Part shown: one piece after another, positions 26,797-35,664 of the stretch
How the letters are laid out: every line of letters starts with the position of its first letter
How positions within the stretch are numbered: position 1 is the first letter of the stretch
Assembly: GCA_045629045.1 (NCBI GenBank)
Contig: JAZQQM010000046.1
Location: forward strand, 1-52,833
DNA from: JAILLW01 sp045629045
GTDB lineage: Bacteria; Bacillota; Clostridia; Lachnospirales; Lachnospiraceae
DNA length: 52,833 bases
Direction of reading: 5' to 3'
Translations under genes and position numbers: made by a program
The notes under the pieces: generated by a model
Databases searched by the model: none
The model's input: the letters and a program-made list of their open reading frames with translations, nothing else
What the model was told of the DNA's origin: nothing

Positions 26797-27825
26797 TCAG
26801 CTTTCTCCCAAATTCCCGATCATTTTTTTACACAACTTAACTACTTCAATTAAATCAACATCCGTAACAAGTACTCTTAACCTGCTTAAATCGTCTTCTA
26901 TTTCCTTAGGCACGACACATTTGTTCAGCTCGTGCATATTTGAGTCAACTCCGTCAAGATACATGTTTTCGGAATCTTCTATTATATTCTCAAGGATATT
27001 TACTATTCTGCTCTTTGGAACAAAAATAGACTGCATAAATTCTCCGGCACAGTTAACAAGTAACTTGTTCTTTAACAGTCTGTATTCGTTAAGTACCTGT
27101 TCCGTTCTGGTATTAAGTTTATCAATGTCCTTTGCTTTAGTAAGCCTTTCAAGTTCTTCAAACTGTTTTGAAAGCCCGACCGCACCGATTAACAGCGATG
27201 AGCTCTTAAGGGCATGAACCTCAATCATGAAGTCATCATATTTTTTTGAACGAAGATAATCGCATATTAAATAGTGTTTAAAATCAATTATGTTTGCATA
27301 ATCAAGGAACATCTTCTTAAGCAGCTTAAGGGATCCGCAGTTCTTAATTCCTTCATCAACATCAATGCCCTCAATAAAAGGTTTTTTGTCTTCGAATTCA
27401 TCAATTCCTTTATTTTCTATTTCTTCGATAATTCCGATTACCTTATCCGGTATATACTTAAGCAGTTTTTCTTTTGCATTATCAAGAGTCATAGGCTTAA
27501 TAATACAATCATCCATACCGGAGCCAAGCAAAAAGTCTACCTCATCGGTACTTGCTGTCAAAGCAACAATCGGAAGTTTCTTTAAATCATCTCTGTTGGC
27601 AAGGTTTCTTACATAAGAAGTTGCCTTAGCGCCATCCATAACCGGCATAAGATAATCCATAAAAACAAGATCATATTCACCCTGAGTAATCATCCTGATG
27701 GCCTCTTCACCATCCTGGGCGGTATCAATAATCATATTAAGGGGTTTAAGTATATCTACTGCAACCTCTCTGTTTATCTCGTTATCTTCAACAACCAGAA
27801 TTTTAATATCGGTCTTGGATTCCAT
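26797..27825 (-). CDS. Receiver-HPt phosphorelay protein
   Basis: Over 342 residues, an N-terminal receiver (VVEDNEINRE near 11-20, phosphoacceptor Asp 57 in FMDYLMP, Thr in ALTAS, Lys in IIKP) of the hybrid-kinase type is followed by an HPt domain with the active His in HALKSSSLLIGA near 202, and a C-terminal helical part of unknown function. It looks like the C-terminal half of a tripartite sensor kinase split off as its own gene. It can take phosphate on Asp and pass it to its own or another His. It starts 1 bp after the stand-alone HPt gene. Confidence 0.85.
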   Translation of the reverse strand: MESKTDIKILVVEDNEINREVAVDILKPLNMIIDTAQDGEEAIRMITQGEYDLVFMDYLMPVMDGAKATSYVRNLANRDDLKKLPIVALTASTDEVDFLLGSGMDDCIIKPMTLDNAKEKLLKYIPDKVIGIIEEIENKGIDEFEDKKPFIEGIDVDEGIKNCGSLKLLKKMFLDYANIIDFKHYLICDYLRSKKYDDFMIEVHALKSSSLLIGAVGLSKQFEELERLTKAKDIDKLNTRTEQVLNEYRLLKNKLLVNCAGEFMQSIFVPKSRIVNILENIIEDSENMYLDGVDSNMHELNKCVVPKEIEDDLSRLRVLVTDVDLIEVVKLCKKMIGNLGES

Positions 27826-27826
27826 T

Positions 27827-28186
27827 CTATTCTCCCGTGTCTACCTTGGATATGGTATCAATAATAAACTTATACTGGGTTTTAATATCATTCAGCATAT
27901 CGGTTACATCAATTGCAGGCTCACCGTTTCTTAATTCTTCACATAAATCCGAAGCGACCTTGCCAAGCCCTGCAAGCCCCAGATTAAGACACATCCCCTT
28001 AATAGAATGTACGCATCTAAATGCTTCTTCGTAACTTTTTTCTTTTAGCAGTTTTTCGAGATTTACAGATTCGTCTTCAGACCCGAATTTATATAAATAC
28101 TTAACAATTCTTTCCCTTTTACCGAGTCTTGACAGAACCTCTTCAAAATTCCCACCGATTTCCACATAAAACTGTTCTACAGTCAT
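27827..28186 (-). CDS. Stand-alone HPt phosphotransfer protein
   Basis: The protein is about 119 residues from ATG 28186 (MTVEQFYVE), which has GAGAGGA upstream; a longer frame from 28234 would run back into the HD-GYP gene. CVHSIKGMCLNLGL carries the phosphorylatable His (about residue 60) in an all-helical domain, the usual HPt form. Its start overlaps nothing and lies 22 bp after the HD-GYP stop. It probably shuttles phosphate between the receivers encoded on either side. Confidence 0.85.
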   Translation of the reverse strand: MTVEQFYVEIGGNFEEVLSRLGKRERIVKYLYKFGSEDESVNLEKLLKEKSYEEAFRCVHSIKGMCLNLGLAGLGKVASDLCEELRNGEPAIDVTDMLNDIKTQYKFIIDTISKVDTGE

Positions 28187-28208
28187 AAATTGTCCTCTCT
28201 TAGTTTTA

Positions 28209-29231
28209 CTATTCAAACGGATAACATTTAACAAAGCATTCCATCAACTTTGGAGAAAAAATCCCGCATTCTCCGTTTGTTATCATTTCAAACGCCTTTT
28301 CCTTTGTAAATGCTTTTTTGTAGCACCGCTCTTCTATCAGTGCATCATAAACATCTGCCACCGAAACAAGCTGTGCCGAAATTGGTATATCGTCTCCTTT
28401 TAAGCCTTCCGGATATCCCCTTCCATCGTATCTTTCATGATGATATCTTGCGATGTCATAACATGTTTGGGCGTAATCTTCGTCCCATATACCCTTTACA
28501 TTTTTAATGTATTCGGAACCCAGCGTTGTATGCTCTTTCATTTTGGTAAATTCATCATCCGTTAACCTGCCGGGTTTTAACAAAATTGCATCGGATATTG
28601 CAATCTTGCCCACATCGTGAAGCGCTGCCGCCTCGGCAATAACTTCAATCTTTTCGTCTGTGAGGCAATACTCGGGATGAAGTTTCATCATAGCCTGAGC
28701 CATCATCCCGGTATACTTAGATACTCTTTGAACGTGCTGACCACTTTCGAGATTTCTGCTTTCAACAAGATTCCCCAAAATTTCAACCATGGAACGACTG
28801 GTATGTTTTATCTTGTCAGTCTGCTCTTTTACAGTATCTTCCAGATGATTCTTATAGTTGTACAGGCTTACGGTATTTCTTACACGAGTCTTTACAAGCG
28901 ATGCGCTAAAAGGCTTACGTATGAAATCCGTTGCTCCCAACTTAAGACAATCATTTTCAGCTTCGGTAGAATTCTCTGCTGTAATCATAAGAACCGGTAA
29001 CTCCGAAAGAATATTCTTGTCCCTCATGATTCTTAATACTTCCATCCCATTCATATTGGGCATGTTAATGTCAAGCAAAACCATATCAAGATCCTTATGA
29101 TTCTCTTCAATTATGCCAATTGCTGAAACGCCATCATTAGCTGTAACGAGCTCGTAATCGTCTTCGAAGATATCAGATAAAATATCAATATTGATATCAA
29201 CGTCATCGACAATCAGAATTTTCCCTTTCAT
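28209..29231 (-). CDS. Response regulator with HD-GYP cyclic-di-GMP phosphodiesterase domain
   Basis: The 340-residue protein has an N-terminal receiver (phosphoacceptor Asp 54 in VLLDINMP), a short coiled linker (about 128-160) and an HD-GYP domain. His-Asp is at 205-206 in ALHDVGKI and the HHERYDGRGYP motif at about 264-274, so the metal site and GYP signature are intact. It should hydrolyse c-di-GMP in a phosphorylation-dependent manner. It is the first gene of the four-gene signalling cluster. Confidence 0.93.
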   Translation of the reverse strand: MKGKILIVDDVDINIDILSDIFEDDYELVTANDGVSAIGIIEENHKDLDMVLLDINMPNMNGMEVLRIMRDKNILSELPVLMITAENSTEAENDCLKLGATDFIRKPFSASLVKTRVRNTVSLYNYKNHLEDTVKEQTDKIKHTSRSMVEILGNLVESRNLESGQHVQRVSKYTGMMAQAMMKLHPEYCLTDEKIEVIAEAAALHDVGKIAISDAILLKPGRLTDDEFTKMKEHTTLGSEYIKNVKGIWDEDYAQTCYDIARYHHERYDGRGYPEGLKGDDIPISAQLVSVADVYDALIEERCYKKAFTKEKAFEMITNGECGIFSPKLMECFVKCYPFE

Positions 29232-29374
29232 TAAGTATTTCCTCTATATTAAAAATCCCCTCTTTTAATACTTACATTTACATAATATAACAATGTTTTT
29301 TTGATTTCAGTTTTAATTTTGTCGCAAAAAAGGCCAATTTTTTCGCAAAAACTATTTATTATAATTTTTGACAA

Positions 29375-29403
29375 TAAAAAAGCTCCACCTCTACAGGCAG
29401 AGC
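29375..29403 (-). terminator. Rho-independent terminator after the LytTR regulator gene
   Basis: On the minus strand AGCTCTGCCT pairs with AGGTGGAGCT (two G-U pairs) and is followed by TTTTTTATT. It lies 18 bp past the LytTR stop and separates that gene from the HD-GYP cluster. Confidence 0.88.
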
Positions 29404-29420
29404 TATATAGCATATCAATA

Positions 29421-30140
29421 TTATCTGTTTCTGAATACCTTTTTGATATCGGAAAGACCCGACTTTGACGGATAAAGCATGGTTCCGTCAGACAAAAGCA
29501 AAGAATCCGAATCAATTGCATTTAAGAAATTCATATTTATCAATAACCCGATACCGCAAAAAGCAAAATCATCATTTCCTGCCAATGCATGAACTTCTTC
29601 CTTAAACGATCCTCTTATAAGTTTTGTCTTAATTTGTTGTCCGTTTTTAAGATGATATACAGGGCATCTGTTAACAAGTTCAACAAACATTATGTCATGA
29701 GAACTTACTCTAAATTCACCGGAATCCGATTTAATATATACACTTACTGCGTCCGATGAATTTCTTTTATCTGCAAGAGCTTCATCAAGTACATTCTGTA
29801 ACTTATTAACATCCAGAGGCTTAAGCATATAGTAAAATGCTCTGACATCATAACTGCTTACGGCATACTCCACAGTAGAAGTAAGGAAAACTATCTTCCC
29901 CTCATCCTTTAACATACGAAGTGTCGATGCTACTTCAAGACCGTTTACCTTAGGCATTATCATATCTAGAATATAAATATCATAATTACCACGGTCTTTA
30001 ACGCTCTTAATAAGCTCCATGCCGTCATAGAACTTAGAAACAGTCGCATCCAGCCCTCTCAAAGAAATATAATCCAAAATTATTTCTTCAAGTAAATCAG
30101 TTTGAATTTCGTTGTCATCACAAATTGCTATCTTTATCAC
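29421..30140 (-). CDS. LytTR-family response regulator (AgrA/VirR type)
   Basis: About 239 residues. An N-terminal receiver has acidic residues in AICDDNE, phosphoacceptor Asp in YILDMIMPKVNG, Thr/Ser in FLTST and Lys in MLKP. It is followed by a LytTR DNA-binding domain (SHDIMFVELVNRCPVYHLKNG through FRNR). I choose GTG 30140 because a GAGGGG ribosome site lies 9 nt before it; a TTG at 30146 leaves only 3 nt. No histidine kinase or peptide gene is adjacent, so it is an orphan here. Confidence 0.88.
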   Translation of the reverse strand: MIKIAICDDNEIQTDLLEEIILDYISLRGLDATVSKFYDGMELIKSVKDRGNYDIYILDMIMPKVNGLEVASTLRMLKDEGKIVFLTSTVEYAVSSYDVRAFYYMLKPLDVNKLQNVLDEALADKRNSSDAVSVYIKSDSGEFRVSSHDIMFVELVNRCPVYHLKNGQQIKTKLIRGSFKEEVHALAGNDDFAFCGIGLLINMNFLNAIDSDSLLLSDGTMLYPSKSGLSDIKKVFRNR

Positions 30141-30197
30141 GACCAATTACCCCTCAGGCACAATTTTATCATGATTTACATAAAATATTCAAGCAAT

Positions 30198-32111
30198 TTA
30201 AGATAATTCCTCCCATTTTATGTATAATTCATCAAGTTCCTGAGTATTTTTATTAATCTCATTAGTTATCTCCTGAAGCTTTACAGAAGATGTTGCAATT
30301 AAAGGCTCCAGCATTTTTTCATTCAGCAACTTATTTTGATTCTCAAGAAATTCTATTCTTTCTTCGACTTTTTTAAGTTCATTTTCTGCTTTACGTTTTA
30401 AAGCAGCGGCTTCTTTTTGCGCTTTATAATCCAGTGCTCCCTTTGACGGAGGTTCCGATGCCTTATTGCCTTCGGCAGAAGTTATATTGCCCTTTGTTTC
30501 TGCCGGTTGACCTTTCTTTAATACATAATAATCATAGTCCCCCAGGTATCCGGTAACCGTATCATCGGAAAGCTCAATAATCCTGTCTGCAGTCCTGTTT
30601 ATAAAGTATCTGTCATGAGACACATAAAGTACAGTGCCTTCATAAGCATTAATTGCATCCTCAAGTATTTCCTTTGATGTAATATCCAAATGGTTAGTGG
30701 GCTCATCAAGGATTAAAAAATTTCCCTTACTTAACATTAATTTTGCAAGCGAAACGCGTCCCTTTTCACCACCCGAAAGATTTTTTATCTTTTTAAATAC
30801 ATCATCTTCCGTAAATAAAAATGCAGCAAGTACATTACGCACCTCGGTATTATTCATTGTAGGATGCTCATCCTGTAATTCTTCAAATAATGTTTTATCT
30901 TCATGAAGTACATGATGTTCCTGATCGTAATAACCGATTTCAACATTTGTGCCCAGGGTAACGCTTCCCTCATCCGCATCCAGAAGTCCGTTAATAATCT
31001 TTAATATTGTGGTTTTGCCTGTTCCGTTATCGCCTATTAAAGCAACGACTTCTCCGCGCCTTAAATCAAAAGATATATCCTTAAACAGCACATTATCCCC
31101 ATAGGCTTTTGATAAATGTTCTATCTTAAGTACATCATTGCCGGATGATATATTGGGCATTAATGTTAGATTCATGGCATCATTTAGTTCTGTAGGCTTT
31201 TCAAGTCTTTCGATTTTGTTTAATGCTTTAACTCTTGATTCGGCTCGTTTTATGGACTTTTCCCTGTTGAATTCTCTAAGCTTCTTAATTACTGCCTCCT
31301 GATGAGCAATAATATTCTGTTGCTTATAATATGCATTCATTTTCTCAATTCGAAGTGCCTCTTTTTTTACCGCATATTCAGAATAATTACCGGAAAAAGA
31401 TATACATGCACTGTTTTCGATTTCAACGACTTTATTTACTATTCTGTCCAGAAAATATCTGTCATGGGAAACAATTATAACTGCCTTTTTGTAATTAAGA
31501 AGGTAGTTTTCCAAGAATGCAATTGCTTTAAGGTCCAGGTGGTTTGTAGGCTCGTCCATTATGATTAAATCCGGAGATTGAACAAGAATTCTTGATAAGG
31601 CAACTCTGGTCTTTTGGCCACCCGAAAGTGTATCTATGGGCCGGGACAAATCGCCACCTTCAAATCCAAGTCCCGAAATAATTCCGTTAATTTCGCTTCT
31701 GAAAGTAAGTCCTCCCATAAGTTCAAAGGTATGAGATAACTTTTCATATGAATCCATAAGTGAATTAAGCTCATTACCTTCCTTTTGGGACATCATATCT
31801 TCCATTCGGCGAAGACGATTTTCCATATCAACAAGTTCTTTTTTGGACAATAACAGTTCTTCGTATATTGTATTTTTAGAATTCACAGTAGATTCCTGCG
31901 AAAGATAACCTACGGTCTTGTCCTTAGTAATAACAACAGAACCGGAATCCGGTTCAATTTCCTTTGTTATAATACGAAGTAAGGTCGTTTTACCGGCGCC
32001 GTTGACACCGATAATAGCGGCCTTATCATTTTCCTCAAGGTGAAAGGAAATATTATTTAATACAGTATTCTCTTCGAATGCTTTAGAAATATTACTTACT
32101 GATAAAATCAT
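30198..32111 (-). CDS. ABC-F family ATPase (YdiF/Uup-like)
   Basis: The 637-residue protein has two ATPase domains in tandem: Walker A GVNGAGKTT near 36-44 and GDNGTGKTT near 355-363, signatures LSGGQKTRV and LSGGEKGRV, and two DEPTNHLD Walker B segments. The inter-domain P-site tether linker lies around 240-310. A basic Lys/Glu coiled coil ends the protein (about 560-637), as in YdiF and Uup. There are no membrane helices; ABC-F proteins act on ribosomes. Housekeeping translation factor is more likely than antibiotic protection, given the Uup-like C-terminal coil. It follows icd after 5 bp. Confidence 0.92.
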   Translation of the reverse strand: MILSVSNISKAFEENTVLNNISFHLEENDKAAIIGVNGAGKTTLLRIITKEIEPDSGSVVITKDKTVGYLSQESTVNSKNTIYEELLLSKKELVDMENRLRRMEDMMSQKEGNELNSLMDSYEKLSHTFELMGGLTFRSEINGIISGLGFEGGDLSRPIDTLSGGQKTRVALSRILVQSPDLIIMDEPTNHLDLKAIAFLENYLLNYKKAVIIVSHDRYFLDRIVNKVVEIENSACISFSGNYSEYAVKKEALRIEKMNAYYKQQNIIAHQEAVIKKLREFNREKSIKRAESRVKALNKIERLEKPTELNDAMNLTLMPNISSGNDVLKIEHLSKAYGDNVLFKDISFDLRRGEVVALIGDNGTGKTTILKIINGLLDADEGSVTLGTNVEIGYYDQEHHVLHEDKTLFEELQDEHPTMNNTEVRNVLAAFLFTEDDVFKKIKNLSGGEKGRVSLAKLMLSKGNFLILDEPTNHLDITSKEILEDAINAYEGTVLYVSHDRYFINRTADRIIELSDDTVTGYLGDYDYYVLKKGQPAETKGNITSAEGNKASEPPSKGALDYKAQKEAAALKRKAENELKKVEERIEFLENQNKLLNEKMLEPLIATSSVKLQEITNEINKNTQELDELYIKWEELS

Positions 32112-32116
32112 ATAAC

Positions 32117-33322
32117 TTACATTGCTTCAAATGTTTCTCTTATTGCCTTAATAAAATCCTGGGAATTAAGAATAACAGGATTTTTACATGTTGATATAAG
32201 GGATAAAGACTTGGTCATTTTGCCGTCTTCTACAGTCTTAATGCATGCTTTGTCCATCTTATCGGCGTATTCAACAAGTTCTTTGATACCATCAAGCTCG
32301 CCTCTTTTTCTAAGCGCGCCTGTCCATGCAAAAATAGTTGCTATCGAATTGGTAGAAGTTTCTTCACCCTTTAAATGCTTGTAATAATGTCTTTGAACAG
32401 TTCCGTGGGCTGCTTCGTACTCATAAACTCCGCTTGGTGATACCAGAACGGAAGTCATCATACTAAGGTCACCGTAAGCAGTAGCTACCATATCAGACAT
32501 TACATCTCCGTCGTAGTTCTTACAAGCCCATATAAATCCGCCGTTTGAACGAATTACTCTTGCTACGGCATCATCTATTAATGTGTAGAAATAAGTAATT
32601 CCCAATTCATCGAACTTCGCTTTATACTCTTTTTCAAAGATTTCCTGAAAAATATCTTTAAAAGTATGATCATATTTTTTGGAAATAGTATCCTTTGAAC
32701 TAAACCATAAATCCTGCTTTGTATCAATAGCATAACCGAAGCATGCTCTTGCAAATGAAGAAATTGATTTTTCCGTATTATGAATACCCTGAATAATTCC
32801 GGGGCCATCAAATTCATGAATCACTTCACGTGTTTGAGTTCCGTCTTCTGCCGTATATACAAGTTCTGCCTTGCCTTTGCCCGGAACCTTTATTTCTACA
32901 TTCTTATAAACATCACCGTATGCATGACGGGCAATAGTTATAGGCTTTGTCCAATTGGCAACATAAGGAACAATTCCTTTAACGAGAATCGGTGCCCTAA
33001 ATACGGTACCGTCTAGAATCGAACGGATTGTACCGTTAGGTGATTTCCACATCTTTTTAAGATTGTATTCGCTCATTCTTGCCTGATTGGGCGTAATTGT
33101 AGCGCACTTAACGGCAACACCGTATTTTAATGTGGCATTGGCACTGTCTACCGTAACCTGATCATCCGTTGCATTTCTGTTTTCAAGTCCCAGATCATAA
33201 TATTCGCTCTTAAGGTCGATAAAAGGAAGAATTAGTTCATCCTTAATCATCTGCCATAAGATTCTTGTCATTTCATCGCCATCCATCTCAACCAATGGTG
33301 TAGTCATCTGTATTTTGCTCAT
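32117..33322 (-). CDS. icd: NADP-dependent isocitrate dehydrogenase
   Basis: The 401-residue protein starts MSKIQMTTPLVEMDGDEMTR and contains YDLGLENRNATDDQV, TITPNQARMSEY, SPNGTIRSILDGTVFR and YEAAHGTVQRHYYKHLKGEETSTNS. These are motifs of the homodimeric subfamily II enzymes that also include eukaryotic NADP enzymes. It oxidises isocitrate to 2-oxoglutarate. Placed after a Re-citrate synthase candidate and an FCD regulator, it supports an oxidative half-TCA route for glutamate. Aconitase is not in the window. Confidence 0.96.
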   Translation of the reverse strand: MSKIQMTTPLVEMDGDEMTRILWQMIKDELILPFIDLKSEYYDLGLENRNATDDQVTVDSANATLKYGVAVKCATITPNQARMSEYNLKKMWKSPNGTIRSILDGTVFRAPILVKGIVPYVANWTKPITIARHAYGDVYKNVEIKVPGKGKAELVYTAEDGTQTREVIHEFDGPGIIQGIHNTEKSISSFARACFGYAIDTKQDLWFSSKDTISKKYDHTFKDIFQEIFEKEYKAKFDELGITYFYTLIDDAVARVIRSNGGFIWACKNYDGDVMSDMVATAYGDLSMMTSVLVSPSGVYEYEAAHGTVQRHYYKHLKGEETSTNSIATIFAWTGALRKRGELDGIKELVEYADKMDKACIKTVEDGKMTKSLSLISTCKNPVILNSQDFIKAIRETFEAM

Positions 33323-33341
33323 AGGTATTATCTCCTTAAAT

Positions 33342-34013
33342 TTATTCTTCGCCTATCTGCTTAACAATATTTTCATAAGCATTATTTATATGCTTAATGG
33401 CCAGCTCTGATGCTTTTGGGGCATCCTTTGACTTAATTGCTTCCATTATCATTCTGTGCTCTTCGTTAGAAGCCACGCCTCTGTTGGTAGACAATGTTTT
33501 CTTACGAATTCTGATTACATACTGGTGGAAGTCCTGAAGAAGATTCTGTAACATCTTGGAATCGCAGGCCTCGTAAAGTATATGGTGAAATCTGTTGTCA
33601 AGTTCTGCCAACTGGTCCATATGACCCTTTGAAGCGTGAAAAGAAGCAAGATATACATTTTCTTCCAGCTCCTCCAGCTGTTCATTCGTTATATGTTCAC
33701 ATGCCAGGGATGCGCACATTCCCTCAAGTTGTGTTCTTATCATATAAATATCATGAACATCCTTGGGCGTAATGCCGGTAACGTATGCCCCTTTATTGGG
33801 AACTATCTGAATTAAGCCTTCAAGCTCAAGCTGTCTAAAGGCTTCTCTTACAGGTGTTCTTGATACACCAAGTTCATTTCCGATTGCTACTTCCTTAAGT
33901 TCCTCACCCTCATCATAAACTCCGTTTAAAATATCTTCCCGCAGTTTGGTAAAGACTCTTCCTCTAAGAGAATACCCGTCAGAGGTATCCTGCTTTACAT
34001 CATAATTTTTCAT
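33342..34013 (-). CDS. GntR-family regulator, FadR (FCD) subfamily, of the citrate-to-2-oxoglutarate genes
   Basis: The 223-residue protein has a winged helix with IGNELGVSRTPVREAFRQLE near 45-64 and an FCD domain with the metal-site Asp and His positions (DNRFHHILYE and EEHRMIMEAI). Its start overlaps the upstream citrate synthase candidate by 1 bp (TAATG), and icd follows 19 bp later, so it is in the operon it probably controls. The operon promoter carries palindromes of the FadR type. A carboxylate such as citrate would be a sensible ligand, but this is not shown. Confidence 0.88.
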   Translation of the reverse strand: MKNYDVKQDTSDGYSLRGRVFTKLREDILNGVYDEGEELKEVAIGNELGVSRTPVREAFRQLELEGLIQIVPNKGAYVTGITPKDVHDIYMIRTQLEGMCASLACEHITNEQLEELEENVYLASFHASKGHMDQLAELDNRFHHILYEACDSKMLQNLLQDFHQYVIRIRKKTLSTNRGVASNEEHRMIMEAIKSKDAPKASELAIKHINNAYENIVKQIGEE

Positions 34014-35437
34014 TAATCATTAATCCCCTTAACAATAACCCCAAGGTTATCTGCACTATTCTTAATCTGTTTAAGAAGTTCGTCATCTGTAAGAACCGTT
34101 ACACGTCCGTCCTCATATTGTGCATCAACCCATGCCTTAACATCCTTAACAAGCTCTGAATTTTTGCTAAACTGCTCATCACCCTTAAGTTTAAGATATG
34201 TATTCATCCAATGTGCAATTCCCGCAAGACCCGATGTGTTTGAAACAGCACAAAGTGCAGGTCTCTTAAGGAATTTCTCGGTATCAAAGATATTATATAT
34301 TTCTTCATTCTTTAATAATCCGTCAGCATGAACACCGGCTCTTGTTACATTGAAGTTTTTGCCGACAAACGGCGTTCTGGGCGGAATCTCATAACCTAAT
34401 TCCTTCTCATAATATTCGGCAAGCTCGGTAATAACCGTTGTATCCATTCCGTTAAGGTCACCGCGAAGCTGTGCGTACTCAAATACCATAGCTTCCAAAG
34501 GTGTATTACCGGTACGTTCACCTATACCGAACAAAGATGTATTAACGCCGCAGCAACCGTATAACCAAGCAGTTGTAGAATTAACAACAGCCTTATAAAA
34601 ATCGTTATGACCATGCCACTCAATTAATTCATTGGGAACACCTGCATGTGTATGAATAGCATAAATTATGCCCGGTACGGAACGGGGAATAACTGCACCG
34701 GGGTAGTTAACTCCGTATCCCATGGTATCGCAGGCTCTTACCTTAATCGGTATCTTATACTGTTCCATAAGTTTCATAAGTTCGATACAGAAAGGAACAA
34801 CATATCCGTAAATATCAGCTCTTGTAATATCCTCAAGATGACATCTTACGGCAATTCCCTCGTCGAGACAGTCTTTAACCACAGAAAGGTAATGCTCCAT
34901 TGCCTGTTTACGGGTCATCTTAAGTTTCATAAAGATATGATAATCAGAGCAGGAAACAAGAATACCCGTCTCCTTCATACCAAGTTCCTTGACAAGTTTA
35001 AAGTCTTCCTTTGAAGCTCTTATCCATGAGGTTACTTCCGGGAATTTGTACCCTCTTTCCATACATTTAACAACAGCATCTCTGTCTTTCTTTGAATAAA
35101 GGAAAAATTCCGAAGCTTTAATCATGCCCTTAGGGCCGCCAAGCTTATGAAGGTAATCGTATATAGTAACAATCTGCTCTGTTGTATAAGGTGCTCTTGA
35201 CTGCTGACCGTCACGGAATGTAGTATCCGTAATCCAGATTTCCTGTGGCATATTATGAGGTACCACTCTGTCGTTAAAAGGAATCTTAGGAACCTCCGAA
35301 TATGGGAACATATTACGGAATGCATTAGGTTTCTGAACATCCTGCAAAGTATACATGTGCTCTTCTATCTCAAGAAGATTGTTCTTTTCGTTCATTGATA
35401 CCGGACGATTTTCAAAATATTCATATTTTTCAGTCAT
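34013..35437 (-). CDS. Probable Re-citrate synthase (homocitrate/isopropylmalate synthase family)
   Basis: The 474-residue protein belongs to the HMG-like TIM-barrel acyltransferases. ITDTTFRDGQQSRAPYT near 69-85 carries the catalytic Arg and metal Asp, WHGHND holds the two metal His ligands, and LFGIGERTGNTPLE is the family signature. No C-terminal LeuA regulatory domain is present and the barrel is followed by a short helical part. The size and layout match the Re-face citrate synthase known from Clostridium kluyveri. Co-transcription with isocitrate dehydrogenase argues for citrate rather than isopropylmalate. Homocitrate or isopropylmalate synthase remain possible from sequence alone. Confidence 0.75.
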   Translation of the reverse strand: MTEKYEYFENRPVSMNEKNNLLEIEEHMYTLQDVQKPNAFRNMFPYSEVPKIPFNDRVVPHNMPQEIWITDTTFRDGQQSRAPYTTEQIVTIYDYLHKLGGPKGMIKASEFFLYSKKDRDAVVKCMERGYKFPEVTSWIRASKEDFKLVKELGMKETGILVSCSDYHIFMKLKMTRKQAMEHYLSVVKDCLDEGIAVRCHLEDITRADIYGYVVPFCIELMKLMEQYKIPIKVRACDTMGYGVNYPGAVIPRSVPGIIYAIHTHAGVPNELIEWHGHNDFYKAVVNSTTAWLYGCCGVNTSLFGIGERTGNTPLEAMVFEYAQLRGDLNGMDTTVITELAEYYEKELGYEIPPRTPFVGKNFNVTRAGVHADGLLKNEEIYNIFDTEKFLKRPALCAVSNTSGLAGIAHWMNTYLKLKGDEQFSKNSELVKDVKAWVDAQYEDGRVTVLTDDELLKQIKNSADNLGVIVKGIND

Positions 35438-35511
35438 TTTAGTACTCCTTACAAATAGACAATTTTATAAAAATATATAGTAAATCCATCGTTATATAAT
35501 CTCCATGTTCG

Positions 35512-35523
35512 ATTGTATACAAT
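35512..35523. promoter_or_regulatory. Candidate GntR (FadR-type) operator over the -10 box
   Basis: ATTGTATACAAT is a perfect 12-nt palindrome containing TTGTATACAA, which fits TNGTN(0-3)ACNA. Its position over the -10 box indicates repression. Confidence 0.55.
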
Positions 35524-35540
35524 TATACAATTTGTGTCAA
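35512..35540 (-). promoter_or_regulatory. Promoter of the citrate synthase-icd operon
   Basis: On the minus strand TTGACA (35535-35540) stands 17 nt before TACAAT (35512-35517), 75 bp upstream of the ATG at 35437. The -10 box forms half of the palindrome at 35512-35523. Confidence 0.65.
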
Positions 35541-35549
35541 CATAAAAAA

Positions 35550-35559
35550 ATTGTACAAT
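35550..35559. promoter_or_regulatory. Second candidate GntR-type palindrome upstream of the -35 box
   Basis: ATTGTACAAT is a perfect 10-nt palindrome, a two-base-shorter form of the site at 35512-35523. It lies 9 bp beyond the -35 box, a spacing that allows two dimers on the promoter. Confidence 0.4.
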
Positions 35560-35584
35560 ATATCAAAAATCTCCCAAACTAAAA

Positions 35585-35614
35585 CGCCCGGTTAAGACTT
35601 TGCTTAACCGAGCG
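35585..35614 (-). terminator. Rho-independent terminator after the 984-residue LRR gene
   Basis: On the minus strand CGCTCGGTTAAG pairs with CTTAACCGGGCG (one G-U) around a 6-nt loop, followed by TTTTAG. It lies 50 bp past the stop. Confidence 0.85.
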
Positions 35615-35664
35615 AATAATCATATACTGTAATTATCTTTTAGAAAAGTATTCCTTCTATTTCA

